50,720 bases of DNA, from the NCBI RefSeq assembly GCF_002087235.1, contig NZ_MUIO01000042.1, positions 1 through 50,720 of the forward strand, in the 5' to 3' direction. Origin of the DNA: Pseudomonas floridensis (GTDB taxonomy: Bacteria; Pseudomonadota; Gammaproteobacteria; Pseudomonadales; Pseudomonadaceae). Shown in pieces: positions 8,985 through 16,106 of the stretch. Positions within the stretch are counted from its first letter, which is position 1. Each line of letters starts with the position of its first letter. A program made the translations under genes and the position numbers. The notes under the pieces are model-generated. The model did not search any database, had not been told where the DNA came from, and saw nothing but the letters and a program-made list of their open reading frames with translations.

Positions 8985-9303
8985 ATAGGACAGTTAACAG
9001 TGAGCAAGGCACTTTCTTGCCTACTGTCGCCAAGCAAACCCTTTACTTGAAAAAACTGTACTGCTGTACCGGTCATAAAAGCGTCTTGAAAGGTGAAAAC
9101 CATCGACTCACCGCCCGAAATGCACCATTAAGGTGCTGACCGGTACAGTTGCCCCAATAACGAACAAAACAGTGCCTATAAACAGTTAACTGAACCCTCA
9201 CAATACAAATGAACTGTGTCTGTAGGGGCTGGCCAATCGAGAGGAGAATGGGCACCAGTCAAGCAACTCACTTATCCCGCCACAAGCGGAAGGAAGTCAC
9301 ACC
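8985..9303 (+). promoter_or_regulatory. Region before the DUF1127 gene with many ACTGT/ACAGT sites and a nested inverted repeat
   Basis: This non-coding stretch is dense in one motif on both strands: ACAGTTAACAGT (8990-9001), ACTGT (9023-9027), ACTGTACTGCTGTACCGGTC (9055-9074), GACCGGTACAGTT (9138-9150), the palindrome CAGTTAACTG (9183-9192) and AACTGTGTCTGTA (9212-9224). CTGTACCGGTC (9064-9074) and GACCGGTACAG (9138-9148) are exact inverse copies of 11 bp. They enclose two smaller hairpins: GGTGA/TCACC (9092-9096, 9108-9112) and GCACC-attaa-GGTGC (9122-9136). This may be an operator array, possibly for a GntR/MocR-type regulator, or a three-way-junction RNA leader. Confidence 0.5.
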
Positions 9304-9519
9304 ATGGAACGTACAATCAGTTCCGATCTGTTCAGCGAAAGCACCGCCACCACCGCAAAAGCTTCTTTGCCTCTGCGCATGTTCGCCAACCTGATGCTCT
9401 GGCAGCGTCGCCTTTCCAGCCGCCATCAACTGGCTCGCCTTGACGCACGTTTGCTGGCCGATGCAGGTATCAGCGAAGCCCAGCGTTACGAAGAGCTGAG
9501 CAAGCCGTTCTGGCGCTAA
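9304..9519 (+). CDS. DUF1127 small basic protein
   Basis: This 71-residue protein carries a DUF1127 (YjiS-like) domain at its C-terminus: LMLWQRRLSSRHQLARLDARLLADAGISEAQRYEELSKPFW, about residues 29-70. The W-x-R-R...L-x-x-L-D-x-R-L-L-x-D-A/I-G-I-S pattern is the family signature. Small DUF1127 proteins occur widely in proteobacteria, and some act as RNA-binding or phosphate/carbon-related regulators. The function of this one is unknown. GGAAG precedes the start. It sits alone between two groups of ACTGTAC-like sites and ends at a clear terminator, so it is probably a tightly controlled single-gene transcript. Confidence 0.85.
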   Translation: MERTISSDLFSESTATTAKASLPLRMFANLMLWQRRLSSRHQLARLDARLLADAGISEAQRYEELSKPFWR

Positions 9520-9583
9520 TTGCGCGCCCGCTGGCCCCAGACTGCTGAAGTCCCCGCCAGCAACCCGAATTGCTTCATACAAG

Positions 9584-9613
9584 ACCCGACTCAGGAGACT
9601 GAATCGGGTTTTG
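9584..9613 (+). terminator. Terminator after the DUF1127 gene
   Basis: ACCCGACTCAG (9584-9594) pairs with CTGAATCGGGT (9599-9609), with one mismatch and a GAGA loop. A TTTT run follows. It is a textbook rho-independent terminator. Confidence 0.85.
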
Positions 9614-9645
9614 TCATTTCTGCGAGACAGATCTGGACGCTGAAC

Positions 9646-9685
9646 AAGTACAGTTTAAATGTTACAGAGAATGGCAAGTACAGTT
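9646..9685 (+). repeat. Two direct AAGTACAGTT repeats, 30 bp apart
   Basis: AAGTACAGTT occurs at 9646-9655 and again at 9676-9685, with a related GTTACAG between them (9661-9667). The two copies lie on the same face of the helix, 30 bp apart. The core ACAGT is the same as in the sites upstream of the DUF1127 gene. They lie after that gene's terminator and about 150 bp before the first DUF2388 gene, so they probably control the latter. The rest of 9614-9835 shows no gene. Confidence 0.5.
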
Positions 9686-9835
9686 ACCATTTCATGTACA
9701 CCGTGCAGCGCTTCGGTACCTTATCGCAATAGCAAGCCGGTCAGCGCTGATATAGGCTGGGCGCCAGACCGGCCTCGCAGACAGCCTGTGCCAACCGCAA
9801 CTTCAGCTACCACCCTACTCTGACGGAATTCGACC

Positions 9836-10156
9836 ATGTCTCTGCTACGTACCTTTGGTGCAGCCGTTCTGCTGACCGCCGCTGCCGCAAGCGCCCAGGC
9901 TTCCAGCTTCATCGTAACCACCGACACAGTGGTCGGCGCTGTGGCGGCTTCCACCGATGCCACGTCGGATGTCTCCTCCTCGTTCAAGGACGACAAGATC
10001 GTCCGCGCAGCACGTGACGATGCCGCCAGCTTCGTGGCCAGTGCGGGCGATATCCGTGGCGCTCAACTTGAGGGCGCGCTCCAGCACATTCGCCAGCAGA
10101 TGCCTGAGCTGCATGCCACCGACACCCAACTGGCTCAAGCCATTCTGGCGATCTGA
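9836..10156 (+). CDS. DUF2388 secreted protein, copy 1 of 3
   Basis: This 106-residue protein has a cleavable signal peptide (LLRTFGAAVLLTAAAASAQA, then SSF). The mature part carries the DUF2388 (TIGR02448-type) core: KIVRAARDDAASFVASAGDIRG and a C-terminal helix ending in LAQAILAI. This family of about 100 residues is known to me essentially only from Pseudomonas and has no assigned function. It lacks Cys and has no catalytic motif that I can see, so a structural or binding role in the periplasm is likely. It is the first of three paralogues that lead into the DUF4105 gene, and closest to copy 3. Confidence 0.82.
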   Translation: MSLLRTFGAAVLLTAAAASAQASSFIVTTDTVVGAVAASTDATSDVSSSFKDDKIVRAARDDAASFVASAGDIRGAQLEGALQHIRQQMPELHATDTQLAQAILAI

Positions 10157-10165
10157 TGAGCAACG

Positions 10166-10217
10166 CCCCGGCAGCGGGCAGGCCGGGGTAGCTCTGGCTA
10201 GAGCATTGCGCTAGCCT
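10166..10217 (+). repeat. Two hairpins between DUF2388 copies 1 and 2
   Basis: CCCCGGC (10166-10172) pairs with GCCGGGG (10182-10188). It is followed at once by GGCTAG/CTAGCC (about 10196-10216). There is no U-run. These could attenuate or stabilise the polycistronic message rather than end it. Confidence 0.35.
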
Positions 10218-10247
10218 TGACGCCTGTTTTGCCGGTTCGTGAAAGCC

Positions 10248-10553
10248 ATGCGTTCATTGCACTCTTTTCTGATTGTTCTCCTCACCAGTCTGATCTGGAC
10301 CAACCCGGCTCATGCGTTCGATAGCACCACGCAAGGCCTGGTGAAGACCGGGTATGCGACCAGTCAGGTCAGCAGTTCGCCGTTCGATAACAAGCTGGTC
10401 ATGGCGGCCCGGGACGATGCCGCGGTATTTGTCGCCACGGAAGGTCAGATCCGGGGTGCCCGGCTCGAGTCAGCGTTGCGCATTTTGCGCCAGTCCCACG
10501 TAAAACTTCGTGCCAGCGACCTTGAACTGGCGCAGGCAATCCTCGTCCAATAG
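10248..10553 (+). CDS. DUF2388 secreted protein, copy 2 of 3
   Basis: This 101-residue paralogue has a signal peptide (MRSLHSFLIVLLTSLIWTNPAHA, then FDS) and the same core as its neighbours (LVMAARDDAAVFVATEGQIRGARLE ... ASDLELAQAILVQ). It is the most diverged of the three, notably in the N-terminal half of the mature protein. An in-frame GTG at 10239 would add three residues. Neither start has a good ribosome site, and I prefer ATG 10248 because it begins directly at the signal peptide. Function unknown. It is probably co-transcribed with copies 1 and 3. Confidence 0.78.
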   Translation: MRSLHSFLIVLLTSLIWTNPAHAFDSTTQGLVKTGYATSQVSSSPFDNKLVMAARDDAAVFVATEGQIRGARLESALRILRQSHVKLRASDLELAQAILVQ

Positions 10554-10592
10554 CCACTTTGCCCCCTCTGCGTAACTGGAGACGTTATTAAA

Positions 10593-10913
10593 ATGCGTAC
10601 GCCGCTGATTGCTGTTTCTCTTGGCCTGCTGTTGATGGCCGACCTTGCCCAGGCCCAGACCGTTGTCGCAACGAGCAACATCATTGTCCGTGCGTTCGGT
10701 CGCTCCATCGACTTCACTTCTGACACCACCACATCGATTCGCGACTCCAAGGTCGTGATTCAGGCCAAGGACGATGCCGCCAGCTACGTTGCCAGCGGTG
10801 GCGATATTCATGGCGCGCAACTCGATGCCGCCTTCGATACGCTGCGCACCCGCCTGCCGGAAGCACGCAATGCCAGCGACCAGACGCTGGCTGAAGCAAT
10901 CCTCGCATTGTGA
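10593..10913 (+). CDS. DUF2388 secreted protein, copy 3 of 3
   Basis: This 106-residue paralogue has a signal peptide ending ALA-like at DLAQAQT. The core (KVVIQAKDDAASYVASGGDIHGAQLDAAFDTLR ... ASDQTLAEAILAL) is shared with copies 1 and 2. A GGAG ribosome site precedes the ATG. Its last codons overlap the GTG start of the large DUF4105 gene (GTGA), so the two are translationally coupled. This ties the small secreted proteins to that enzyme-like protein. Function unknown. Confidence 0.82.
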   Translation: MRTPLIAVSLGLLLMADLAQAQTVVATSNIIVRAFGRSIDFTSDTTTSIRDSKVVIQAKDDAASYVASGGDIHGAQLDAAFDTLRTRLPEARNASDQTLAEAILAL

Positions 10914-12871
10914 GGCGCCTTGGCGTCTGGCTGCTTGCTGGCGCGTTGTCGCTGGTCGGGACATATGCTTCAGCCAGCCTGAAGCTTGAACTGCAGACCG
11001 ACGGCCTCGATGCAGTCCAACGGCAGGCCAGCCAGACGCTGATCGATGAAGCCATGCGTGCTCTGCCGCCACGTTTCATTGAATCGCTGGATCGCCGCGT
11101 CGCCGTGAGCTGGTCCAGCGACATGCCGCAAAACGCCTATGGCCAGGCCGCCGGGCCTTATCAGTTGTATCTCAACACCCACCTGCTGGCTTCGTTGACC
11201 GACGGCACTGCCGCAACCACGCAGACCGGTCGCCCGCATGGCACCGTGCGCCGGGAGATGCTCGCCACGGTTCTGCATGAACTGACGCACATTTATGACC
11301 GCGCCCGCCTGTGGTCCGACGCCGAACGAGCCACCCTCGTGCGTTGTTCGCGCCGTAACAGCTCGCTGGGCAATATCGGGCTGCCCGACGATTGTCGGGG
11401 TCAGACCGAACGCCGCTTTACCCTGAGCGATGACCCTCGCCTGCTGGACCTTGCCGGCTGGCCTCAGTACGTAGGGCGACGTGGCGAACGAGAAGAACAC
11501 AATGGCCAGGTGGCACGCAGTCCGGACATCTACGAAACCACCAGCCCGCTCGAATTCGTCGCCGTAAATATGGAATATTTCCTGCTCGACCCGGCCTATG
11601 CCTGTCGTCGCCCAGCGTTATATGCCTATTACAAAGAACGTTTCGGCTGGGCACCTGCTGCAAAGGACACCTGCCCGACCTTTTACCCGTACCTGAACGC
11701 CGGCAGCGATTTCGGTCGCGAACCGCTGGGCAAGCTGGATCCGGAGCGGGTCTACGCGGTCGATTACCTGCTGGCCGAGGCTAACCAGAACTGGGTGAGC
11801 CGCTGGGGGCACAGCATGCTGCGTCTGGTGATCTGCAAGCCAGGCCGTCCTCGTGGCCCGGATTGCCGTCTCGATCTGGACCAGCATCTGGTCCTGTCCT
11901 ACCGAGCATTTGTCGGCGACGTGCAACTGTCCAGTTGGGATGGCCTGATGGGCGCCTACCCGTCGCGACTGTTCGTACTGCCGCTGGCGCAGGTGATCGA
12001 CGAATACACCAAGACTGAATTGCGCAGCCTGGCGTCGGTGCCGATCAAGCTGTCGCGTCCTGAAATCGAAGGACTGGTTCAGCACGCCGCCGAAATGCAC
12101 TGGAGCTACGACGGCAACTACTACTTCCTGTCGAACAATTGCGCGGTTGAAAACCTCAAGCTGCTGCGCAGCGGTACGCACAACCCGAAGCTGGTCGGTC
12201 TGGACAGCATCTTGCCCAACGGCCTGCTGGAAGTGCTCAAGGGACGCGGTCTCGCCGACACCAGCGTGCTGGATGACCCAAAGGAAGCGTTGCGCCTGGG
12301 TTACCGGTTCGATTCTTATCGCGACCGCTATCAAGCGATGTTCGAGGTGCTGAAAAAGCACCTGCCGATCAAACAGACCACAGTGGAAGACTGGATGAGC
12401 CTGCCGGCCAGCGAGCGCAGCCAGTGGTTCGACAAAGCCGACCTGCGCACCAGCGCCGCCATTTTGTTGCTGGAACAGGCCAGCCTGCGCCGCCAGTTGC
12501 TATTGGCACAGGATGAGGTGAAGCAGAGTTATCTGGGTGCCCGTGAACAGAAGGACGGGCGCGTTTCGAAAGCGACTGGCACGTTACAGGAATTGCTCGC
12601 CAGCAGCGGATTTCTCAGCCGCCCCGCCGAGTTGCTAGGCAGCAGAGGTTACGGTCTGCCGCAGACAGCCGAGTGGCAAATGCTTGAAAGCGAAAGCAGC
12701 CAGCGCCAGAAGCAACTCAAGCGCCTGACGGGTGATCTGGATAAGGAAGTGCGCGCCTTGCTGGACCCCGAGCGCGCCAGGGAGATCGCCGCGAACGAAG
12801 CCAACCTCAAGCAGATGGGCGATCACCTACGCGTTCTTCACAAGGCGTCGGGTGGACTGCAACTGCCTTGA
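10910..12871 (+). CDS. Secreted protein with HExxH motif and DUF4105 domain
   Basis: This 653-residue protein has a short signal peptide (RRLGVWLLAGALSLVGTYASA). Two enzyme-like modules follow. The first has a zinc-peptidase motif, VLHELTHIYD (H123, E124, H127), with acidic candidates for a third ligand in SPLEFVAVNMEYF (E215, E222). The second is a DUF4105 (Lnb_N-type) domain with WGHSMLRLV (H301) and FLSNNCAVENLKLL (C411). That His-then-Cys order resembles circularly permuted NlpC/P60-like folds. The last 200 residues are helical and charged, perhaps coiled coil. The start is GTG, overlapping the preceding DUF2388 stop. A periplasmic role on the envelope or peptidoglycan is plausible, but no function is established. 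Confidence 0.75.
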   Translation: MRRLGVWLLAGALSLVGTYASASLKLELQTDGLDAVQRQASQTLIDEAMRALPPRFIESLDRRVAVSWSSDMPQNAYGQAAGPYQLYLNTHLLASLTDGTAATTQTGRPHGTVRREMLATVLHELTHIYDRARLWSDAERATLVRCSRRNSSLGNIGLPDDCRGQTERRFTLSDDPRLLDLAGWPQYVGRRGEREEHNGQVARSPDIYETTSPLEFVAVNMEYFLLDPAYACRRPALYAYYKERFGWAPAAKDTCPTFYPYLNAGSDFGREPLGKLDPERVYAVDYLLAEANQNWVSRWGHSMLRLVICKPGRPRGPDCRLDLDQHLVLSYRAFVGDVQLSSWDGLMGAYPSRLFVLPLAQVIDEYTKTELRSLASVPIKLSRPEIEGLVQHAAEMHWSYDGNYYFLSNNCAVENLKLLRSGTHNPKLVGLDSILPNGLLEVLKGRGLADTSVLDDPKEALRLGYRFDSYRDRYQAMFEVLKKHLPIKQTTVEDWMSLPASERSQWFDKADLRTSAAILLLEQASLRRQLLLAQDEVKQSYLGAREQKDGRVSKATGTLQELLASSGFLSRPAELLGSRGYGLPQTAEWQMLESESSQRQKQLKRLTGDLDKEVRALLDPERAREIAANEANLKQMGDHLRVLHKASGGLQLP

Positions 12872-13249
12872 TCAGTGGCTTTTCTTCTTGGGCTTGAGGT
12901 ACTTGGTCAGGCCCTGGAACCAGATCACCAGAGCCGGATTGCCCTTGATCTGAATGTCCTTGTCCTGGATGCCCTTCATGAATGCCAGTTGTTTGTTCTT
13001 GGCCTGGAGAGTCTCGAAACCGAACGCGGCGTCACGAAATGAAATGGCAAAGGCAGGCTCGGCGACCAGACCCTTGAGGCTGCTGATACGCTGATCGCGG
13101 ACGATAAAATGACGAGCCACCTTTCCATCGGCGGTTTGCAACTGGAAGGTCAGATCCTTGCCCGCCAGTTGTTGCTGGAAAGCAGGATTGCTGCGACTGG
13201 CGCGGCCCATCAACAGACCCAGCATCCAGAGTAGAAAGCGAAATTTCAT
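12872..13249 (-). CDS. Small SCP2-like protein of unknown function
   Basis: This 125-residue protein has an N-terminal hydrophobic stretch (RFLLWMLGLLMG) that may be a membrane anchor. The remainder resembles the sterol-carrier-protein-2 (SCP2) fold in its pattern: LVAEPAFAISFRDAAFGFETL, then the hydrophobic-basic AFMKGIQDKDIQIKGNPALVIWFQGL, and a very basic tail (KPKKKSH). If so it could bind a lipid or acyl ligand. It converges with the DUF4105 gene with no gap at all between the two stop codons. The family assignment is my inference from pattern only. Confidence 0.6.
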   Translation of the reverse strand: MKFRFLLWMLGLLMGRASRSNPAFQQQLAGKDLTFQLQTADGKVARHFIVRDQRISSLKGLVAEPAFAISFRDAAFGFETLQAKNKQLAFMKGIQDKDIQIKGNPALVIWFQGLTKYLKPKKKSH

Positions 13250-13378
13250 GCAACAGCCTCAGCGATAGTTTGAACCGATCATTTGAATCGGCGCGGGAGT
13301 GTAACGGGTTATTCGCTTTGGTTCTGTAGGAAACTTCCTGTTTTCGACGCATATCACTGCAGAGTTCAGAGAGCATGA

Positions 13379-13403
13379 ACGCTGCCCATTTTATGGACAG
13401 CGT
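13379..13403 (-). terminator. Hairpin downstream of the lipoprotein gene
   Basis: ACGCTGCCCA (13379-13388) pairs with TGGACAGCGT (13394-13403), one mismatch, loop of 5. It lies just beyond the lipoprotein stop codon on the minus strand. The U-run is poor, so termination is uncertain. Confidence 0.4.
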
Positions 13404-13416
13404 CTGGACAGGCGGA

Positions 13417-13857
13417 TCAGCGAATGCTGTTGATGCTGCCTTTGTTACCTGTAACTTTCACGCCCACTTGCTTGAAGATGAAGTAGTCCTTGACGCTGAC
13501 TTCATAACGAGGCGCGACGATCAGGTCGGCACCGGAAGACTTCACAGCCTTGTAAGCTGCTGCAGCCTTGGTGGTGGAGACAGGGTCCGGCAGCGCCAGG
13601 CCCAGGCCGCCGCCACTCGTACCGCCGTAGGCCACGCCGTCTGCGAAACGGGTGTCGCCCCCGAAGCTGAGGAAGTTGAACAGAATGTTGGTGGAGGATT
13701 CACCGCTGATGACTCCGCCCACTTTGACGTCAGCCTTCAGGTCGGTTTTGACCGAACCTTCCAGCGGTGCCGTCGGCTGACTTACGTTATAGCTCACGCA
13801 TCCTGCCGTGGTGGCGATCAGGGTTGCGACGGCAGCAGACTTCCATAGCTTGTTCAT
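13417..13857 (-). CDS. Putative lipoprotein of unknown function
   Basis: This 146-residue protein has a lipoprotein signal peptide: basic start MNKLWK, hydrophobic core, lipobox IATTAGC with Cys at about residue 20. The mature part has a Gly-rich middle (VAYGGTSGGGLGLALPDP), then AAAAYKAVKSSGADLIVAPRYEVSVKDYFIFKQVGVKVTGNKG. That pattern (A-x-x-A-V/L-x-x-x-G-A-D-L/A-I-V-x-P) resembles small outer-membrane lipoproteins of the TRL-like type. I cannot assign a function. It stands alone, opposite in strand to the DUF2388 operon. Confidence 0.7.
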   Translation of the reverse strand: MNKLWKSAAVATLIATTAGCVSYNVSQPTAPLEGSVKTDLKADVKVGGVISGESSTNILFNFLSFGGDTRFADGVAYGGTSGGGLGLALPDPVSTTKAAAAYKAVKSSGADLIVAPRYEVSVKDYFIFKQVGVKVTGNKGSINSIR

Positions 13858-14050
13858 TTATATCTTCCCAAAGTTGATGTTCAACACCGCAAACCGGAAA
13901 GGGCCGCGGGGGCAGGACTTTAAGGGAATGAACAGGAAGAAGAAGTCAGGCAAAACTGGACGTTGAGAAGGTAAATAACCGAAATCAGGTAGGAAGATTC
14001 GTACTGCAAACACAACGACAGGGTTCACGACGCTGCCGAGGCTACCCATG
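13858..14050. other. Intergenic region between lipoprotein and hupA terminator
   Basis: I see no credible gene. An open frame on the minus strand here lacks a ribosome site, runs through the hupA terminator and has no recognisable protein character. The region presumably holds the promoter of the lipoprotein gene. Confidence 0.4.
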
Positions 14051-14086
14051 AAAAAACGGGCACCCGATACGCTCGGTGTGCCCGTG
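14051..14086 (-). terminator. Terminator after hupA
   Basis: On the minus strand CGGGCACACCGA pairs with TCGGGTGCCCG (one bulge, 5-base loop) and is followed by TTTTTT. It lies 40 bp downstream of the hupA stop. Confidence 0.85.
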
Positions 14087-14125
14087 CTTTGACCGTTCGC
14101 CACCCGCCGGGGCGAACCGCCGGTA

Positions 14126-14401
14126 TCAAGGATTTACACTGTCTTTCAACGCTTTTCCCGGTTTGAAGGCAACGGTGTTGCTGGCCTTGATCTTCACCGG
14201 CTCACCCGTTTGCGGATTCTTGCCAGTGCGGGCCCCACGGTGACGTTGCAGGAACGTGCCGAAACCCACCAGAGTGACACTGTCCTTGCGGTGCAGTGCG
14301 CCGGTGATTTCTTCAAGAATGGCATTGAGAACGCGGTTGGATTGCTCTTTGGTCAGGTCCGCCTTTTCAGCAATGGCGGCTGCAATATCAGGTTTACGCA
14401 T
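14126..14401 (-). CDS. hupA: DNA-binding protein HU-alpha type
   Basis: This 91-residue histone-like protein has the HU/IHF signature GFGTFLQRHRGARTGKNPQTGEP, with the Pro-containing DNA-clasping arm at about residues 46-70, and a KASNTVAFKPGKALKD C-terminus. HU binds DNA non-specifically and bends it, organising the nucleoid. Pseudomonads have several HU genes. This one lies next to rubredoxin and its reductase, which is the position of the P. putida gene called hupA. The symbol therefore rests on context and the family call on sequence. It is monocistronic with its own terminator. Confidence 0.93.
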   Translation of the reverse strand: MRKPDIAAAIAEKADLTKEQSNRVLNAILEEITGALHRKDSVTLVGFGTFLQRHRGARTGKNPQTGEPVKIKASNTVAFKPGKALKDSVNP

Positions 14402-14589
14402 ATGAAGCCTCTTTTACGGTTTTTGTTTTTATGTCCCGCACTGCTTATGGCAAACAGTAACAAGGCGCCGCGACGGCTCTACGTAGCGGCAGACGAGAGC
14501 GAGGATGGCACGCCGACGTAAGGCGCGCCAGTACATGAACAACCTTTATGAGTACAAATAAGTGCTCTATCCGACAAAACGACGCGAAA
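14402..14589 (-). other. hupA upstream region
   Basis: This 188-bp gap lies between the hupA start and the stop of the rubredoxin reductase gene, both on the minus strand. It must contain the hupA promoter. I see no hairpin strong enough to call a terminator for the reductase gene and no further gene. Confidence 0.4.
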
Positions 14590-15738
14590 TTATGCCAATA
14601 ACGCAGGTAAAACCTTGTTCAAGGCCAGTTTTTCCATAACGGCGGCACCGGTCAGCGCATAACCCAGCAACTGGCCGTCAGCGTCGTGACACAACGCCTT
14701 GATATCCGCGCCCTGGCCTTCGACGCTCCAGGTCCCTTCCATTCCGCGTGGCGGTGGCGAAACCACCAGCGGACAAGCCGGCGTCTTGACGGTAATCGGC
14801 ATCGGACCGTACTTCACCGCGGTCGGTGTGCCGGCCAGCGTCTGAGCCAGGGCCCGTGCGCAGCTCATCAGCGGCATGACGTAAAGCAGGTTCAGGCCAT
14901 CGACTTCCGCGCAGTCACCCAAGGCGTGAATGTTCTGGTGAGACGTTTGCAGATAGCGGTCGACCAGCACGCCACGCCCGGTCTGCAATCCGGCGGCGGC
15001 GGCCAGTTCGATTCGCGGACGCAGGCCGATGGCGGACACCACCAGGTCGCATTCGATCGTCTGACCATCGGACAACTGCGCCTGCAGCCCCTCAGCGCTG
15101 CGTTGCAGACGCGTGAGCACCGGTCCGAGGTGAAACCGTGCACCCAACCCTTCAAGCCCGCTCTGCACTGCGGCCGCAGCAGCGGCTGGCAGCAGGGTCG
15201 GCATGACATGCTCGCAAGGCGCGACCAGGTCCACTTCGTAGCCACCCAGCATCAGGTCATTGGCAAACTCGCAGCCGATCAGTCCGGCACCGAGGATCAG
15301 TACCCGACGCTTGCCCGCAGCGGCAGCGCGAAAGCGTGCGTAATCCTTGAGGTCATTGATCGGGAACACCGCATCACCGGCGTCGCCTTCGACAGGCACC
15401 CGAATCGTCTCGGCCCCCCAGGCCAGGACCAGATCCCGATAGTAGACAGCCTCTTCACCGATCCACAGACGCTTGTGGCCCGGATCGATGCCGCTGATGC
15501 GCGTGTGTGTACGTACTTCGGCCTTGAGCTGGTCGGCCATGGCACCCGGCTCGGCCATGCTCAGACCGTCGGCTTCCTTGTTCTTGCCGAATCCGGTAGA
15601 CAGCATGGGCTTGGAGTAAGACCGGCCGTCATCGGCGGTTATCAACAACAGGGGCGTTTCCCCGTCCAGCTTGCGAAATTCCCGTGCGAGGTTATAGCCC
15701 GCAAGGCCAGTGCCGATGATGACGACAGGTGCGCTCAT
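14590..15738 (-). CDS. Rubredoxin-NAD(+) reductase
   Basis: This 382-residue FAD-dependent pyridine-nucleotide-disulfide oxidoreductase-fold enzyme passes electrons from NADH to rubredoxin. It has an N-terminal FAD motif, [19 protein letters not shown] (residues 5-23), a central NADH motif, [18 protein letters not shown] (about 146-163), and the second FAD contact [18 protein letters not shown] (about 268-285). I chose ATG 15738 (MSAPVVIIG) over an upstream ATG because it fits the family start and has GGGAA in front. It lies 23 bp downstream of the rubredoxin gene, so donor and acceptor are co-transcribed. Orthologues are called alkT or rubB. Confidence 0.93.
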   Translation of the reverse strand: MSAPVVIIGTGLAGYNLAREFRKLDGETPLLLITADDGRSYSKPMLSTGFGKNKEADGLSMAEPGAMADQLKAEVRTHTRISGIDPGHKRLWIGEEAVYYRDLVLAWGAETIRVPVEGDAGDAVFPINDLKDYARFRAAAAGKRRVLILGAGLIGCEFANDLMLGGYEVDLVAPCEHVMPTLLPAAAAAAVQSGLEGLGARFHLGPVLTRLQRSAEGLQAQLSDGQTIECDLVVSAIGLRPRIELAAAAGLQTGRGVLVDRYLQTSHQNIHALGDCAEVDGLNLLYVMPLMSCARALAQTLAGTPTAVKYGPMPITVKTPACPLVVSPPPRGMEGTWSVEGQGADIKALCHDADGQLLGYALTGAAVMEKLALNKVLPALLA

Positions 15739-15761
15739 GACGGTTTCCCGAGTCAGGTGAA

Positions 15762-15929
15762 TCAACCGATTTCGATCATTTCAAAGTCCATCTTGCCGAC
15801 GCCACAGTCGGGGCATAGCCAATCCTCAGGCACGTCCTGCCAGAGCGTACCCGGCGCGATACCGTCATCCGGCCAGCCATCGGCCTCGTTGTAGATCAGG
15901 CCGCAGACAATGCATTGCCACTTTTTCAT
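15762..15929 (-). CDS. rubA: Rubredoxin
   Basis: This 55-residue iron protein carries one Fe on four Cys: C6-x-x-C9 ([17 protein letters not shown]) and C39-x-x-C42 ([14 protein letters not shown]). These are the two knuckles of the family. It shuttles single electrons between the reductase encoded just downstream and partners such as hydroxylases or peroxide-detoxifying enzymes. It is preceded by GAGAG and starts with ATG 15929. P. aeruginosa has two rubredoxin genes at this site; only one is present here. Confidence 0.95.
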   Translation of the reverse strand: MKKWQCIVCGLIYNEADGWPDDGIAPGTLWQDVPEDWLCPDCGVGKMDFEMIEIG

Positions 15930-16106
15930 GGTTCGGTACTCTCGTTAATCAGGCTGGATGTTGGCGCAGCGGTCGTTGCCGCTTGAACGGGCGTTGTACT
16001 GATCGACAGGCCCGGATGCAAGTCCGTTTATATCACCGACTGTTTGCCCCGCGTCTGTCGAGCCGGGCAATCATGATAAGCTCGCGCCCCCGTTAACTGC
16101 CGACGC

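Noticed and set aside
8985..9835. Mobile element or MITE around the DUF1127 gene
   Set aside because: The inverted copies are short, no target-site duplication was found, and the sites recur on both sides in a way better explained by regulator binding.
13858..14103. Possible 81-residue minus-strand protein between the lipoprotein and hupA
   Set aside because: Its start lies in the hupA terminator region, there is no ribosome site, and the translation resembles no exported or soluble protein.
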